From contig JALQYE010000024.1 in the NCBI GenBank assembly GCA_023254245.1, positions 1 to 34,473 on the forward strand: a stretch of DNA of 34,473 nucleotides. Direction: 5' to 3'. Each line of letters starts with the position of its first letter. Positions within the stretch are counted from its first letter, which is position 1. Shown here piece after piece: positions 19,061 to 27,554 of the stretch. The position numbers and the translations under genes were made by a program. The notes below the pieces were generated by a model. It had not been told where the DNA came from and searched no databases. It worked only from the letters and a program-made list of their open reading frames with translations. Source of the DNA: Emticicia sp. (lineage in GTDB: Bacteria > Bacteroidota > Bacteroidia > Cytophagales > Spirosomataceae).

Positions 19061-21205
19061 TTAGAGATTTCTTACCAGTTCCTTTTGCCTTTCGGTTAAT
19101 CTAAATCTTTCTCCATAAGTATCAGCTAAACGCTCTACTTCATTCAAGAAAGTTTCTTTTCCTATAAACTCAGGGAAGTTGAGTGTGCCACCCGCATACG
19201 GAGGAAACCCCCAGGCCAAAATCGAACCGATATTTCCATCTAATTTTGTCATTAATACTCCTTCATCAAAACATCGAATACACTCTACCACTTGGCGATA
19301 GAGCAAACGTTTTTTCACTTCTTCTACATCAGGTTGTGTTGCCGAAACAGGAAAATATTCAGCTAAACCTTCCCATAGATACTTTTTCCCTCCTTCTGGA
19401 TACTCATAAAAGCCTTTTTTGTTTTTCTTACCAAAACGACCTAAATCTTCCACCATCATTCGAGTTACTTGATAAGCTCCATCTTCTTCACTCAATGCTC
19501 CATCTGCAATACTTTGCTTAGAAATCTTCAAAGCTAAATCTAAAGCCACTTCATCGGATACGGCCAAAGCACCCACTGGCATTCCTGCATTTTTTCCTGC
19601 ATTTTCAATCAAAACTGGGTCAACACCATCTTTGAGCAAGGCAATTCCTTCGGTTGTGTAGGTGCTAAAACAGCGAGAAGTATAAAAACCACGAGAATCA
19701 TTAACCACAATTGGCGTTTTGCGGATTTTCTTCACAAAATCAACTGCCAATGCTACGGCATAGTCGGAAGTTTCTTTACCACGAATCAGCTCAACCAACA
19801 TCATTTTATCAACTGGCGAGAAGAAGTGAATCCCGATAAAATTTTCGGGCTTTACCGAAGCCTTTGCCAAGCCTGTAATCGGAATCGTTGAGGTATTTGA
19901 ACCAAATACTCCGCCTTCAACTAACATTGGTTCGGCCTCTTTAGTTACGGTTGCTTTTAGCTCACGGTTTTCAAAAACTGCCTCAATAATCAAATCACAA
20001 CCCTTAAAATCAGCTACATCGGCTGTTGGTTTTATCAAACTCAATAATTTTTCACCCTTATCGGCAGTCGTTTTTCCTCGTTCGATTCCTTTTTGTACCA
20101 ATCCTCTCGAATAATCTTTGCCCTTTTCAGCCGCTTCTATGCTTACATCTTTCAAAACAACCTCAATACCAGCCATTGCCGATACATACGCTATGCCAGC
20201 TCCCATGAAACCCGCTCCTAAAATACCGAGTTTTTTGACATCGGTTGCAGGAATATCTTTCGGGCGACTTGCTCCCTTGTCGGCCTCATTTTTGCCCAAA
20301 AACATTACTCCAATGAGGTTTTTAGCCTCACGAGATGTAGCCACTTTTACAAAGTAACGAGCCTCAATCGGAATCGCTCGGTCCATATTTACTTGTAAAC
20401 CTTCATAAACGCACGAAAGAATAGCAATCGGTGCAGGATAATTACCTTTGGTTTTATCCATAATCATGGCAGTTCCTCCAGCGAAAGTACGCATTCCCGT
20501 TGGCGACTGCACATTTCCACCTGGTACTTTATAATTTTCACGAGCCTTGATTGCTCCCGTCTTTTTATCGAACTCATCCCACGGCTGAATGGCCTTCTGA
20601 TTTGCTAAAATCCACTTCATGGCTTTTTCCATCATTTCCTCACGAGTAGCAGCAATGTCGTTGACCATGCCATAACCCAAAGCCTCTTTTGGCGAAATTC
20701 GCTTACCTTCAACCATCAACATCAGTGCAGCTTCCATCCCAATCAAGCGTGGCAAACGTTGTGTTCCGCCACCACCAGGAAGCAAGCCAAGCTGTACTTC
20801 GGGCAAACCAATTACGGCCTTTGGATTATCAAGAGCAATCCGATAATGGCAAGCCAAACATACCTCATAGCCACCACCCAAGGCTGTTCCGTTCATGGCT
20901 GCAACCACTGGCTTTCCGCAAGTTTCGAGTTTTCTGAAAATAGCGTTAAAATCAAGCGAAAACTTATGCATTTCGCTCGGGTCTTTGCTATTATTACGCA
21001 AAATCATCTTTACATCGGCTCCCGCAATAAATTCATTTTTCTCGGAAGTAATAATGATTCCTTTTACTTCGGAGTCAGCATAAGCTTTTTCGAGATGCCC
21101 TTCAAATTCAGGAATTGAAATATCGTTCAGAACGTTCATCGGCGACGTAGTCATATTCCAACTGATAATCGCCACGTTGTTTTCTACTTTATAGTTAATT
21201 TCCAT
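19061..21205 (-). CDS. fadJ: Bifunctional enoyl-CoA hydratase / 3-hydroxyacyl-CoA dehydrogenase (fatty acid oxidation complex alpha subunit)
   Basis: N-terminal crotonase motif (SEKNEFIAGADVKMI; GTALGGGYEVCLACHYRIA) and 3HCDH domain (KLGILGAGFMGAGIAYVSAMAGIEVVLKD; FIGIHFFSPVDKMMLVELI). Confidence 0.93.
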   Translation of the reverse strand: MEINYKVENNVAIISWNMTTSPMNVLNDISIPEFEGHLEKAYADSEVKGIIITSEKNEFIAGADVKMILRNNSKDPSEMHKFSLDFNAIFRKLETCGKPVVAAMNGTALGGGYEVCLACHYRIALDNPKAVIGLPEVQLGLLPGGGGTQRLPRLIGMEAALMLMVEGKRISPKEALGYGMVNDIAATREEMMEKAMKWILANQKAIQPWDEFDKKTGAIKARENYKVPGGNVQSPTGMRTFAGGTAMIMDKTKGNYPAPIAILSCVYEGLQVNMDRAIPIEARYFVKVATSREAKNLIGVMFLGKNEADKGASRPKDIPATDVKKLGILGAGFMGAGIAYVSAMAGIEVVLKDVSIEAAEKGKDYSRGLVQKGIERGKTTADKGEKLLSLIKPTADVADFKGCDLIIEAVFENRELKATVTKEAEPMLVEGGVFGSNTSTIPITGLAKASVKPENFIGIHFFSPVDKMMLVELIRGKETSDYAVALAVDFVKKIRKTPIVVNDSRGFYTSRCFSTYTTEGIALLKDGVDPVLIENAGKNAGMPVGALAVSDEVALDLALKISKQSIADGALSEEDGAYQVTRMMVEDLGRFGKKNKKGFYEYPEGGKKYLWEGLAEYFPVSATQPDVEEVKKRLLYRQVVECIRCFDEGVLMTKLDGNIGSILAWGFPPYAGGTLNFPEFIGKETFLNEVERLADTYGERFRLTERQKELVRNL

Positions 21206-21686
21206 TAGATGGTTGAATATATTTGGTTTGTTGTAAAATCAGATTTGCTTTTTTTAGGTCTTTCTCTCTACCAAATAGTGTAAAAATACGGTATTGTTCG
21301 GTCAGAGTTGGAATTTTGACACTTACCTTTTCATTTATCACAACCTCTTGCCAAGCATTAATGCTCAGAATTTGCCATGCGTTTTCATGAAAAACTTTTA
21401 GTTCCCCCATTACTTCAATCAGTATTTCATCAAATTTGAATCTACCAAAATTCGACAGAAATTTATCGGCATGAGCAGGCGAATAATTGTCCAGTCTATT
21501 TGTTTTCCAAAGTTGTTTCAAAAAGGCAGCATCACGATTTGAGGTCAATAAATCAACATCATCAATGTTTTCAAGCTCAATGCCAGCCAATACCAAAGCT
21601 GAACTTCCAACCACATAGCAGGTATCTTGCAATTGAGCTAAACCGTCCGCAATAATTTCTATTGATTTTTGAATTCTTTCTACCAT
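21195..21686 (-). CDS. Nucleotidyltransferase-like protein
   Basis: Track ORF begins at 21740; MVERIQKS (start 21686) is more plausible given a -7-like element at 21716-21723. CYVVGSSALVLAGIELENIDDVDLLTSN resembles the NTase G-S...D-x-D pattern. Overlaps fadJ start by 11 nt. Confidence 0.6.
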   Translation of the reverse strand: MVERIQKSIEIIADGLAQLQDTCYVVGSSALVLAGIELENIDDVDLLTSNRDAAFLKQLWKTNRLDNYSPAHADKFLSNFGRFKFDEILIEVMGELKVFHENAWQILSINAWQEVVINEKVSVKIPTLTEQYRIFTLFGREKDLKKANLILQQTKYIQPSNGN

Positions 21687-21715
21687 TACAATACCGTATG
21701 CTTGCATACTATTTG

Positions 21716-21723
21716 CAAATATA
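21716..21723 (-). promoter_or_regulatory. Putative -7 element (TATATTTG) for the NTase-fadJ operon
   Basis: Plus-strand CAAATATA; matches TAnnTTTG on the minus strand 30 nt upstream of the MVERI start; no good -33 seen. Confidence 0.35.
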
Positions 21724-21773
21724 AAAAATATGTTTAACATTTACATAGACAAGATTAATTATTCTGAGTGAAA

Positions 21774-21815
21774 CAAAAAAGCCCTTAAAATGTCTTTTAA
21801 CTACACTTTAAGGGC
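21774..21815 (-). terminator. Rho-independent terminator of the LD-carboxypeptidase transcription unit
   Basis: GCCCTTAAA (21781-21789) / TTTAAGGGC (21807-21815) with adjacent A-run (T-run on minus strand). Confidence 0.8.
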
Positions 21816-21838
21816 ATTAAATGAATGTCTATCTAATT

Positions 21839-22741
21839 TTAGAATTCTAACCTAACCAGCTCATTGTCAATTCTTAACGAAGCAAATCTACCACAAGGAA
21901 TCGTCCAATTAATGGCTTCATGCCCAACAGGAAAATCATAGCAAATTGGATAGTTATATTCGGCCGTATGCTCGGTGATGATTTCGTAGAAAGTTTTGCC
22001 AAATGGTTCGTCATTTTCTTTTACATCCGAAAAATCTCCAACTATTAAGCCTGCTAAATTTTTGAGTTTTCCTGCTCGTTTTAGCTGAAGCATCATTCGG
22101 TCAATATTATAAAGATATTCAGAAATGTCTTCGATAAACAAAATTTTTCCATCGGTATCTACTTCTGATTTTGAGCCTATCAGGTGAGCTAAAATACAGA
22201 GATTTCCACCTACAATTTGCCCTTCTCCAACTCCTATTCTATTGCTTGGCTTTGATGTAATTGTGTAATTAATATCTCTACCGAAAAGAAACGATTCAAG
22301 TTTCTGAACCGAATCATAATCTCGCATAAACGTTTTAGGCATTGGTGCATGAAGACTCTGAAAACCCATTACCTGCAACTGCCCATGTACAGCCGTAATA
22401 TCGGAGAAACCAATAACCCACTTTGGGTTTTTCTTGAATTCGGTAAAATCAACAGCATCAATGATTCTTGAACTTCCGTAGCCACCTCTTGCCGAAAAAA
22501 CTGCTTTAATTTCTTGATTATCAATATTTTGTTGAAAGTCCTTTAAACGAATTTCGTCTGTTCCTGCAAAATTAAAATACGATGCAGCTACCGATTCGCC
22601 CACGATAACTTCTACGCCCCAATTTTCCTGCATGAGGTTTATGGCCGACTGAATATCGTCGGGATTGAGTTTACTGGCAAGAGCTACTATGGCTACTTTA
22701 TCGCCTTTTTTTAGGAATGGAGGAGAAATTAATGAATTCAT
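21839..22741 (-). CDS. LD-carboxypeptidase, peptidase family S66
   Basis: SPPFLKKGDKVAIVALASK start and AVFSARGGYGSSRIIDAVDF S66 motif; likely start MNSLISPP at 22741 rather than the track start 22774. Confidence 0.9.
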   Translation of the reverse strand: MNSLISPPFLKKGDKVAIVALASKLNPDDIQSAINLMQENWGVEVIVGESVAASYFNFAGTDEIRLKDFQQNIDNQEIKAVFSARGGYGSSRIIDAVDFTEFKKNPKWVIGFSDITAVHGQLQVMGFQSLHAPMPKTFMRDYDSVQKLESFLFGRDINYTITSKPSNRIGVGEGQIVGGNLCILAHLIGSKSEVDTDGKILFIEDISEYLYNIDRMMLQLKRAGKLKNLAGLIVGDFSDVKENDEPFGKTFYEIITEHTAEYNYPICYDFPVGHEAINWTIPCGRFASLRIDNELVRLEF

Positions 22742-22816
22742 TGTTGTAACTTTTTTACCACATAGGCACGACACAGAGCTTCACGGAGTTTATTCTTATA
22801 AGAATTTTAAAAAAAA

Positions 22817-23812
22817 TTATGGATTCAAAGATACGAGGTCAAAATCATGAATTTTGCGTAAATCTAAAATATAACTTTCTTCGCCATCGTTTTCGAGCAT
22901 TGGTTTGAATTTTGCCCCCCAAACCAATTCATCATTAAAGTATGAATGACGCTTATGAACCGCATCTGCAAAAGTATCATCTATACCTTCGGTAGCAATC
23001 ATAAATTCGGCATCGGCTTCGGCGAGAGATTCGGGTGTTTCTCCATAAAGTGGGCTGTCTTCGGTTATAGCGTGAACGATTGTCCAGTTGGTCGGAAAAA
23101 AATTCACTTTTGAGCGTTCGAGCGTAAGACCATAATATTGTCTGTTTCTAACGCCATTCTTTTCTTCAACTTTCGAAAAAACCAAACTCACACTCATATT
23201 TATGATTTGATTACTTTTTTCATTAACCATTCTGAACATAAAAGCATTGGTATCGAGATATGGAGCGATGATGGCATTTCGACTAAATAAAATTCGAGGA
23301 TTAGGTCGAGAGAATCGACCATAAAGTAAACCCGTGATGATTGCAAACATCATGAGTCCGCTTAAAGCCTCAATACCTGCTACAAAACTGGCAGCAAAAC
23401 CCACAGGGGCGATACGCCCATAACCAACCGTAGTAAGTGATTGAGCAGAAAAAAAGAAGGCGTCCCAAAACTGTGAATGAGTATTGGTCATGTCAACACC
23501 CGCCAAATGCTCTACGCCAATCACATAGTATAGGCTCGCAAAAACAAGGTTTAATATCAGATAAACAATTAGTACGATTAAAATAAATGTACTCCAACGA
23601 ACCGTAATAAGTCGATTGTAGAGATTAAGCCATGCTTCAAATGATTGCCCAACACGCTTTACATTAAACTGTCCAGCTCCAGTGATTAGTCGGGTTTGGC
23701 GGTCGGTCATTTTAGTACCGAAACCTAAATCTTGACGATTACGTTCTTTTTCAACAAGAGAATCTTTTTTCTTCATAAATACATTGTGGGGCGAATCAAA
23801 CCTCGACCGCAT
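22817..23812 (-). CDS. Inward-rectifier-type K+ channel (KirBac-like)
   Basis: Selectivity filter TTVGYGRIAP, two TM segments, C-terminal IRK-like cytoplasmic beta domain (ILFSRNAIIAPYLDTNAFMFRMVNEKSN). Confidence 0.92.
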   Translation of the reverse strand: MRSRFDSPHNVFMKKKDSLVEKERNRQDLGFGTKMTDRQTRLITGAGQFNVKRVGQSFEAWLNLYNRLITVRWSTFILIVLIVYLILNLVFASLYYVIGVEHLAGVDMTNTHSQFWDAFFFSAQSLTTVGYGRIAPVGFAASFVAGIEALSGLMMFAIITGLLYGRFSRPNPRILFSRNAIIAPYLDTNAFMFRMVNEKSNQIINMSVSLVFSKVEEKNGVRNRQYYGLTLERSKVNFFPTNWTIVHAITEDSPLYGETPESLAEADAEFMIATEGIDDTFADAVHKRHSYFNDELVWGAKFKPMLENDGEESYILDLRKIHDFDLVSLNP

Positions 23813-23863
23813 TCTGTTAGGATAGTTCTAAACAGCAAACACAATTTTACTACAAAAAAGTTT

Positions 23864-24169
23864 TCAGAGAAATACCACATCATCAACAACCGACTCGCCT
23901 ACGTCTTTATTAATGAGGTCGAGTAGTTTGGTTTTTGCCATAAAAAGCTCTTGGCGAAGCGGAGATGAGTCGATTCGGAGATATAATACTCGATTTTTAA
24001 CGTAGATTTCTTTAGTTCGAGAAGCAATAGTAGGCCCCATCATTCGCCCCCAAAACGCAATTAGATAGGTTTCGTTGAAGCGAGTTTTTAGGTCGAATGT
24101 TTTCAGAAATGCTTCGATAGCATCTTTTAGTGGTGTAGCTTGCGAACGACGGGCGGTTTCTGATGCCAT
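23864..24169 (-). CDS. DUF721 (DciA-like) domain protein
   Basis: KDAIEAFLKTFDLKTRFNETYLIAFWGRMMGPTIASRTKEIYVKNRVLYLRIDSSPLRQELFMAKTKLLDLIN matches the DUF721 pattern. Confidence 0.85.
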   Translation of the reverse strand: MASETARRSQATPLKDAIEAFLKTFDLKTRFNETYLIAFWGRMMGPTIASRTKEIYVKNRVLYLRIDSSPLRQELFMAKTKLLDLINKDVGESVVDDVVFL

Positions 24170-24194
24170 AATTTTTAGTACTTTTGGCTATGAA

Positions 24195-24848
24195 CTATTT
24201 CAATAACTCTGCTACTTCAAAACTTATTAAGGCTTTTTCGGTATTTACTTTAACCAAATCATTCTGAGGTAAAGTAATTTTCACTTTATCATCAAAATTA
24301 GTGGCTAAATGCTTAGTTGGTATCTTAAGAAAAATCGTATCACTATATTTTTTGAGTACTGACTCAGGGCCTTCTAAAACTATCTCTAATGGAGAAATAT
24401 TGATAGGGCTCGATACAACAAAGTTCTTCTGTAAATCAATTCCTAAACTATCAACTCTTAATTTAATAGTTTTTCTCTTTTTTAGCTCAAAATGTAGGGT
24501 TGTTGTATCGGCCAAGATGTAATTCAGCTTTGGTCTTTTCAACAAAACCGTAAGAGATTCGAGTAATGATGCATTATCTAAGCTACTAACTGACAATGGA
24601 TTATTAATTTCATAAACCACAGGTGTAGCATTTGAAAATAAGTTATATTTCAGTAAATCCCAACCTGTACTCGATAAGCTAACATTTAACTTTTGTGGTA
24701 AAGGCTTGGTTGATATGTAGAGAGAGTCGTTGTATTTGATGCTTAGGGGGTAAGTAATTTTTGCTGAATACCCCGATTTATTTAAAGAATTTAGCAGCCA
24801 AATTACGAAGGCAGCCAAAAAGCACAATAATAAGGTTCTAATATTCAT
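24195..24848 (-). CDS. YbbR-like domain protein
   Basis: N-terminal TM (LLLCFLAAFVIWLLNSLNK) and YbbR-like repeats (ISPLEIVLEGPESVLKKYSDTIFLKIP); start MNIRTLLL at 24848 preferred. Confidence 0.75.
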   Translation of the reverse strand: MNIRTLLLCFLAAFVIWLLNSLNKSGYSAKITYPLSIKYNDSLYISTKPLPQKLNVSLSSTGWDLLKYNLFSNATPVVYEINNPLSVSSLDNASLLESLTVLLKRPKLNYILADTTTLHFELKKRKTIKLRVDSLGIDLQKNFVVSSPINISPLEIVLEGPESVLKKYSDTIFLKIPTKHLATNFDDKVKITLPQNDLVKVNTEKALISFEVAELLK

Positions 24849-24942
24849 GAGTCGATAGTGCACAGACCATAGTCGATAGCAAACAAAGTTTTGTAATAGA
24901 ATGCCTCTTACTGTGGTCTGTGGACTATCGACTATGGACTAT
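24849..24942. repeat. Degenerate short-word repeat region between ybbR-like and yajC
   Basis: AGTCGATAG occurs twice directly (24850-24858, 24871-24879); CCATAGTCGATAG (24867-24879) is inverted at 24925-24937; CACAGACCA (24861-24869) inverted at 24914-24922. Confidence 0.65.
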
Positions 24943-24943
24943 A

Positions 24944-25222
24944 TTATTTTTTTCTTGCAATAGCAGTTTTATCGAAAGTTAATCTTGCACCGCCACCTGC
25001 CGAAATGGTTACGGTAGTTTCATCTTTAGCTACAATCTTACCATGCATACCTCCGAAAGTTACAATTTCATCACCTTCTTTCAACTCCTCAACCATTTTC
25101 TTTTGGTCTTCGGTCTTTTTTTGTTGTGGACGAATCATGAAGAAGTAAAATACCGCTATCATACCGACCATCATCACTATCGAAAACATACCATTTCCGC
25201 CCTGTGCTTGTAAAAGAATCAT
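24944..25222 (-). CDS. yajC: Preprotein translocase subunit YajC
   Basis: Single TM followed by FFMIRPQQKKTEDQKKMVEELKEGDEIVTFGGMHGKI. Confidence 0.95.
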   Translation of the reverse strand: MILLQAQGGNGMFSIVMMVGMIAVFYFFMIRPQQKKTEDQKKMVEELKEGDEIVTFGGMHGKIVAKDETTVTISAGGGARLTFDKTAIARKK

Positions 25223-25262
25223 TATTTTTAGATTTTTTGGTTAGATTATTCCTTGTTTTTTA

Positions 25263-25742
25263 TTATTTCTCAGCTGCAGCTCCCACTGACTGTGCCGTAT
25301 CTTTTGCCTGCACAATTGCCGTAAAAGACAACACCGTTTGTGGGGGATTTGCATTTGAAAATATAGTTACAAACTTTTTATTTGTACCTACTTTTCCTTG
25401 GCTATTAAAACGAACAGTTATTTGGTCTGATTGACCAACGCCAATTGGGTGGTCAGGTTTTGAAGCTACCGTACAGCCACATTGCACCTGAACATCGGTG
25501 ATTGTTAAGGCACTTTTACCAACGTTTTTGAATTTAAAAACATGCGACACAGTATCTCCTTCTGTGAGTGTCCCAAAATCTACCACTTCTTTTTCAAACT
25601 CCATAATCGGAGCATTTGCAAGAGCAGTCAATGAATCTTCTTTACTCATTGATGTCTGTCCTTTTGAATCAATTAGATTGCAAGAAAAATTCAATCCTGC
25701 TAAAATAATAGTTGACGTAAGAACTAAAAATACTTTTTTCAT
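25263..25742 (-). CDS. DUF1573 domain lipoprotein
   Basis: Lipobox (LAGLNFSCN) and DFGTLTEGDTVSHVFKFKNVGKSALTITDVQVQCGCTVASKP; MKKVFLV start at 25742 preferred over 25754. Confidence 0.9.
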   Translation of the reverse strand: MKKVFLVLTSTIILAGLNFSCNLIDSKGQTSMSKEDSLTALANAPIMEFEKEVVDFGTLTEGDTVSHVFKFKNVGKSALTITDVQVQCGCTVASKPDHPIGVGQSDQITVRFNSQGKVGTNKKFVTIFSNANPPQTVLSFTAIVQAKDTAQSVGAAAEK

Positions 25743-25837
25743 TTCGTATTTCAATAAATTATATTTTGGACATTAACTATTTTTCGTTTTGCGAAGTCTT
25801 GTAACTACAAGGGTTCTACAAAACATTATCAATCTTA

Positions 25838-26158
25838 TCAGTTTTTTGACTTGATTTGGCTCATCAAAGATTCTACATCTTCGAGTAATTTCTCGGCTTT
25901 TTGGCGTGCTTCGCTTACAACTTTTTGGCCTTCTGCTTTGGCAGAACTATCACCACCAACGACTTCCATCGCTACTTCGTCGCCTCTTTCAATGAGGTCA
26001 TTGATGAATTTCTGTAATTGTTCACGATATTTCGATAGACGGAATGAAAGTTTATCGCGTGTTACTTCGCCTTTATCGGGTGCATATAAGATTCCGATGG
26101 CTGCTCCTGTGGCTACTCCTGCCAAAAATGCAATGAAAGTTCTTGATGAATTGCTCAT
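25838..26158 (-). CDS. YtxH domain-containing protein
   Basis: MSNSSRTFIAFLAGVATGAAIGILYAPDKGEVTRDKL is the classical YtxH start; upstream part of the track ORF overlaps the repeat-rich spacer and nusB. Confidence 0.85.
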   Translation of the reverse strand: MSNSSRTFIAFLAGVATGAAIGILYAPDKGEVTRDKLSFRLSKYREQLQKFINDLIERGDEVAMEVVGGDSSAKAEGQKVVSEARQKAEKLLEDVESLMSQIKSKN

Positions 26159-26159
26159 A

Positions 26160-26215
26160 AAATTCAATGAGTGAATGTTTGAATATTTGAATGAGTGAGT
26201 AAATTTCTCACTAAA
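26160..26215. repeat. Degenerate short-word repeat (GAATGAGTGA / GAATGTTTGAATATTTGAATG)
   Basis: attcaatgagtgaatgtttgaatatttgaatgagtgagtaaatt between nusB and ytxH. Confidence 0.5.
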
Positions 26216-26249
26216 ACTACTTTTTATTATACAGAACTCTTTTTTAGAC

Positions 26250-27386
26250 TTATTTATTATCCAACATACCTCTACCACTTTTGCGAAGTTTGCCTGATTC
26301 TTTAAGGTCTTTCGATACGCCATCTAAAATACCATTTACAAACTGACCGCTTTTTGGGGTACTGTAATCTTTAGCTATTTCAATAATCTCGTTTATTGTA
26401 ACTTTTACTGGTATACTTGGATAATTAAGCATTTCTACAACTGCCATCTTCAATAAGATATGGTCAGTGATGGCAATACGCTCAATTTCCCAGTTTTTGA
26501 GCTTCGGAATCAGAATTTCTTCTAAATCTTTAGTTTCGAGAATACTTTTCTGATACAAAGTTTGTAAAAATTCTTTTCTTTCATCCCATTCATCGTCTAA
26601 AAGAGCTAATTTTAATTTACCATCTTCTACCAAAGCTTGGAAAGTATGCGTAACAGCTGCTCTAAGTGTTTCGATATCATCAATCCAATACAAGTCTTGT
26701 TTCTCAAAAAACTCCCATGCAATTTCGTGTTTCAATATTACATTTTTGAGGAGATATTTCAAAATCGCAAAATCTTCTTCAAGGGTATGATTAGTTTTTG
26801 AAACATATTCTTTGTAGCGGTCGTTGGCACGAATTACCTCACGGTATAGCTTAGCAACAAAGACTTGCTCATCAACCATACTGATGCTGCGACGACTACA
26901 AATAATTTCAAGTGATTTTTCTTGGCGTAAAGCCTTAATAATTTGATTATCAATTAGTTTTGATTTTGCATCACCACTACTATCTTGATTGGCACGATTA
27001 CCGAGTTCGATAAAGAGTAATAAGATTTGTAGATACAATTCATACACTCTTTCGGCTTCAATTACCATACGTGTGGCATAATGCTGAACGTCTTTTTTAT
27101 TTTTTAGAAGATAAAATTCTTTTGCTTTTTCGACCATTCTCAACACTTCGTCGGGTGCATCAAATTTTTCAGCTTCTTGTCGAGAGAAAGCTTCTTGAAA
27201 AAGATTTTGACCCAATTTTTTTAATCCTTCCAATTTCTCTTTATCTTGATATTCCATCGAATTCAAATCTGGAGAAAAGTGGTCGGCAATTAAGTCTAAA
27301 GCTAATTGGAAATTCGCACCCTCGGCTTGTTTATAAGCAAAAAGGGCTTGCATCGCACGAATCCGTATGAGGCGTCTGTTAAGCAT
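26250..27386 (-). CDS. nusB: Transcription antitermination factor NusB (long Bacteroidota form)
   Basis: N-terminal RRLIRIRAMQALFAYKQAEG and C-terminal NusB domain (IAITDHILLKMAVVEMLNYPSIPVKVTINEIIEIAKDYSTPKSGQFVNGILDGV). Confidence 0.93.
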   Translation of the reverse strand: MLNRRLIRIRAMQALFAYKQAEGANFQLALDLIADHFSPDLNSMEYQDKEKLEGLKKLGQNLFQEAFSRQEAEKFDAPDEVLRMVEKAKEFYLLKNKKDVQHYATRMVIEAERVYELYLQILLLFIELGNRANQDSSGDAKSKLIDNQIIKALRQEKSLEIICSRRSISMVDEQVFVAKLYREVIRANDRYKEYVSKTNHTLEEDFAILKYLLKNVILKHEIAWEFFEKQDLYWIDDIETLRAAVTHTFQALVEDGKLKLALLDDEWDERKEFLQTLYQKSILETKDLEEILIPKLKNWEIERIAITDHILLKMAVVEMLNYPSIPVKVTINEIIEIAKDYSTPKSGQFVNGILDGVSKDLKESGKLRKSGRGMLDNK

Positions 27387-27419
27387 AGGCGTTCAAAGAA
27401 CTGAAGTTTTATTATGCTG

Positions 27420-27451
27420 CAAAATTAGTAAAAAAAATTTACAACCCCAAA
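27420..27451 (-). promoter_or_regulatory. Bacteroidota-type promoter for nusB operon
   Basis: Minus strand TTTG (27448-27451) - 20 bp - TAATTTTG (27420-27427), matching TTTG-N19-21-TAnnTTTG; 33 nt upstream of the start. Confidence 0.55.
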
Positions 27452-27554
27452 CGACAGCGGCCGACCGTCAGCAATTGTGGAATTTGTGTTTAGTAGTTAG
27501 ATTATTTTGTAACTGATATTTAAAAAATAATTATTTTGGAGTAGATTTGAGTTT

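Noticed and set aside
20689-21118. Overlapping plus-strand ORFs (82, 119 and 62 aa) within fadJ
   Set aside because: Opposite-strand shadows of the conserved crotonase domain; composition not protein-like.
24849-24942. CRISPR array or transposon end interpretation of the intergenic repeats
   Set aside because: No regularly spaced identical repeats with unique spacers, no transposase and no target-site duplication seen.
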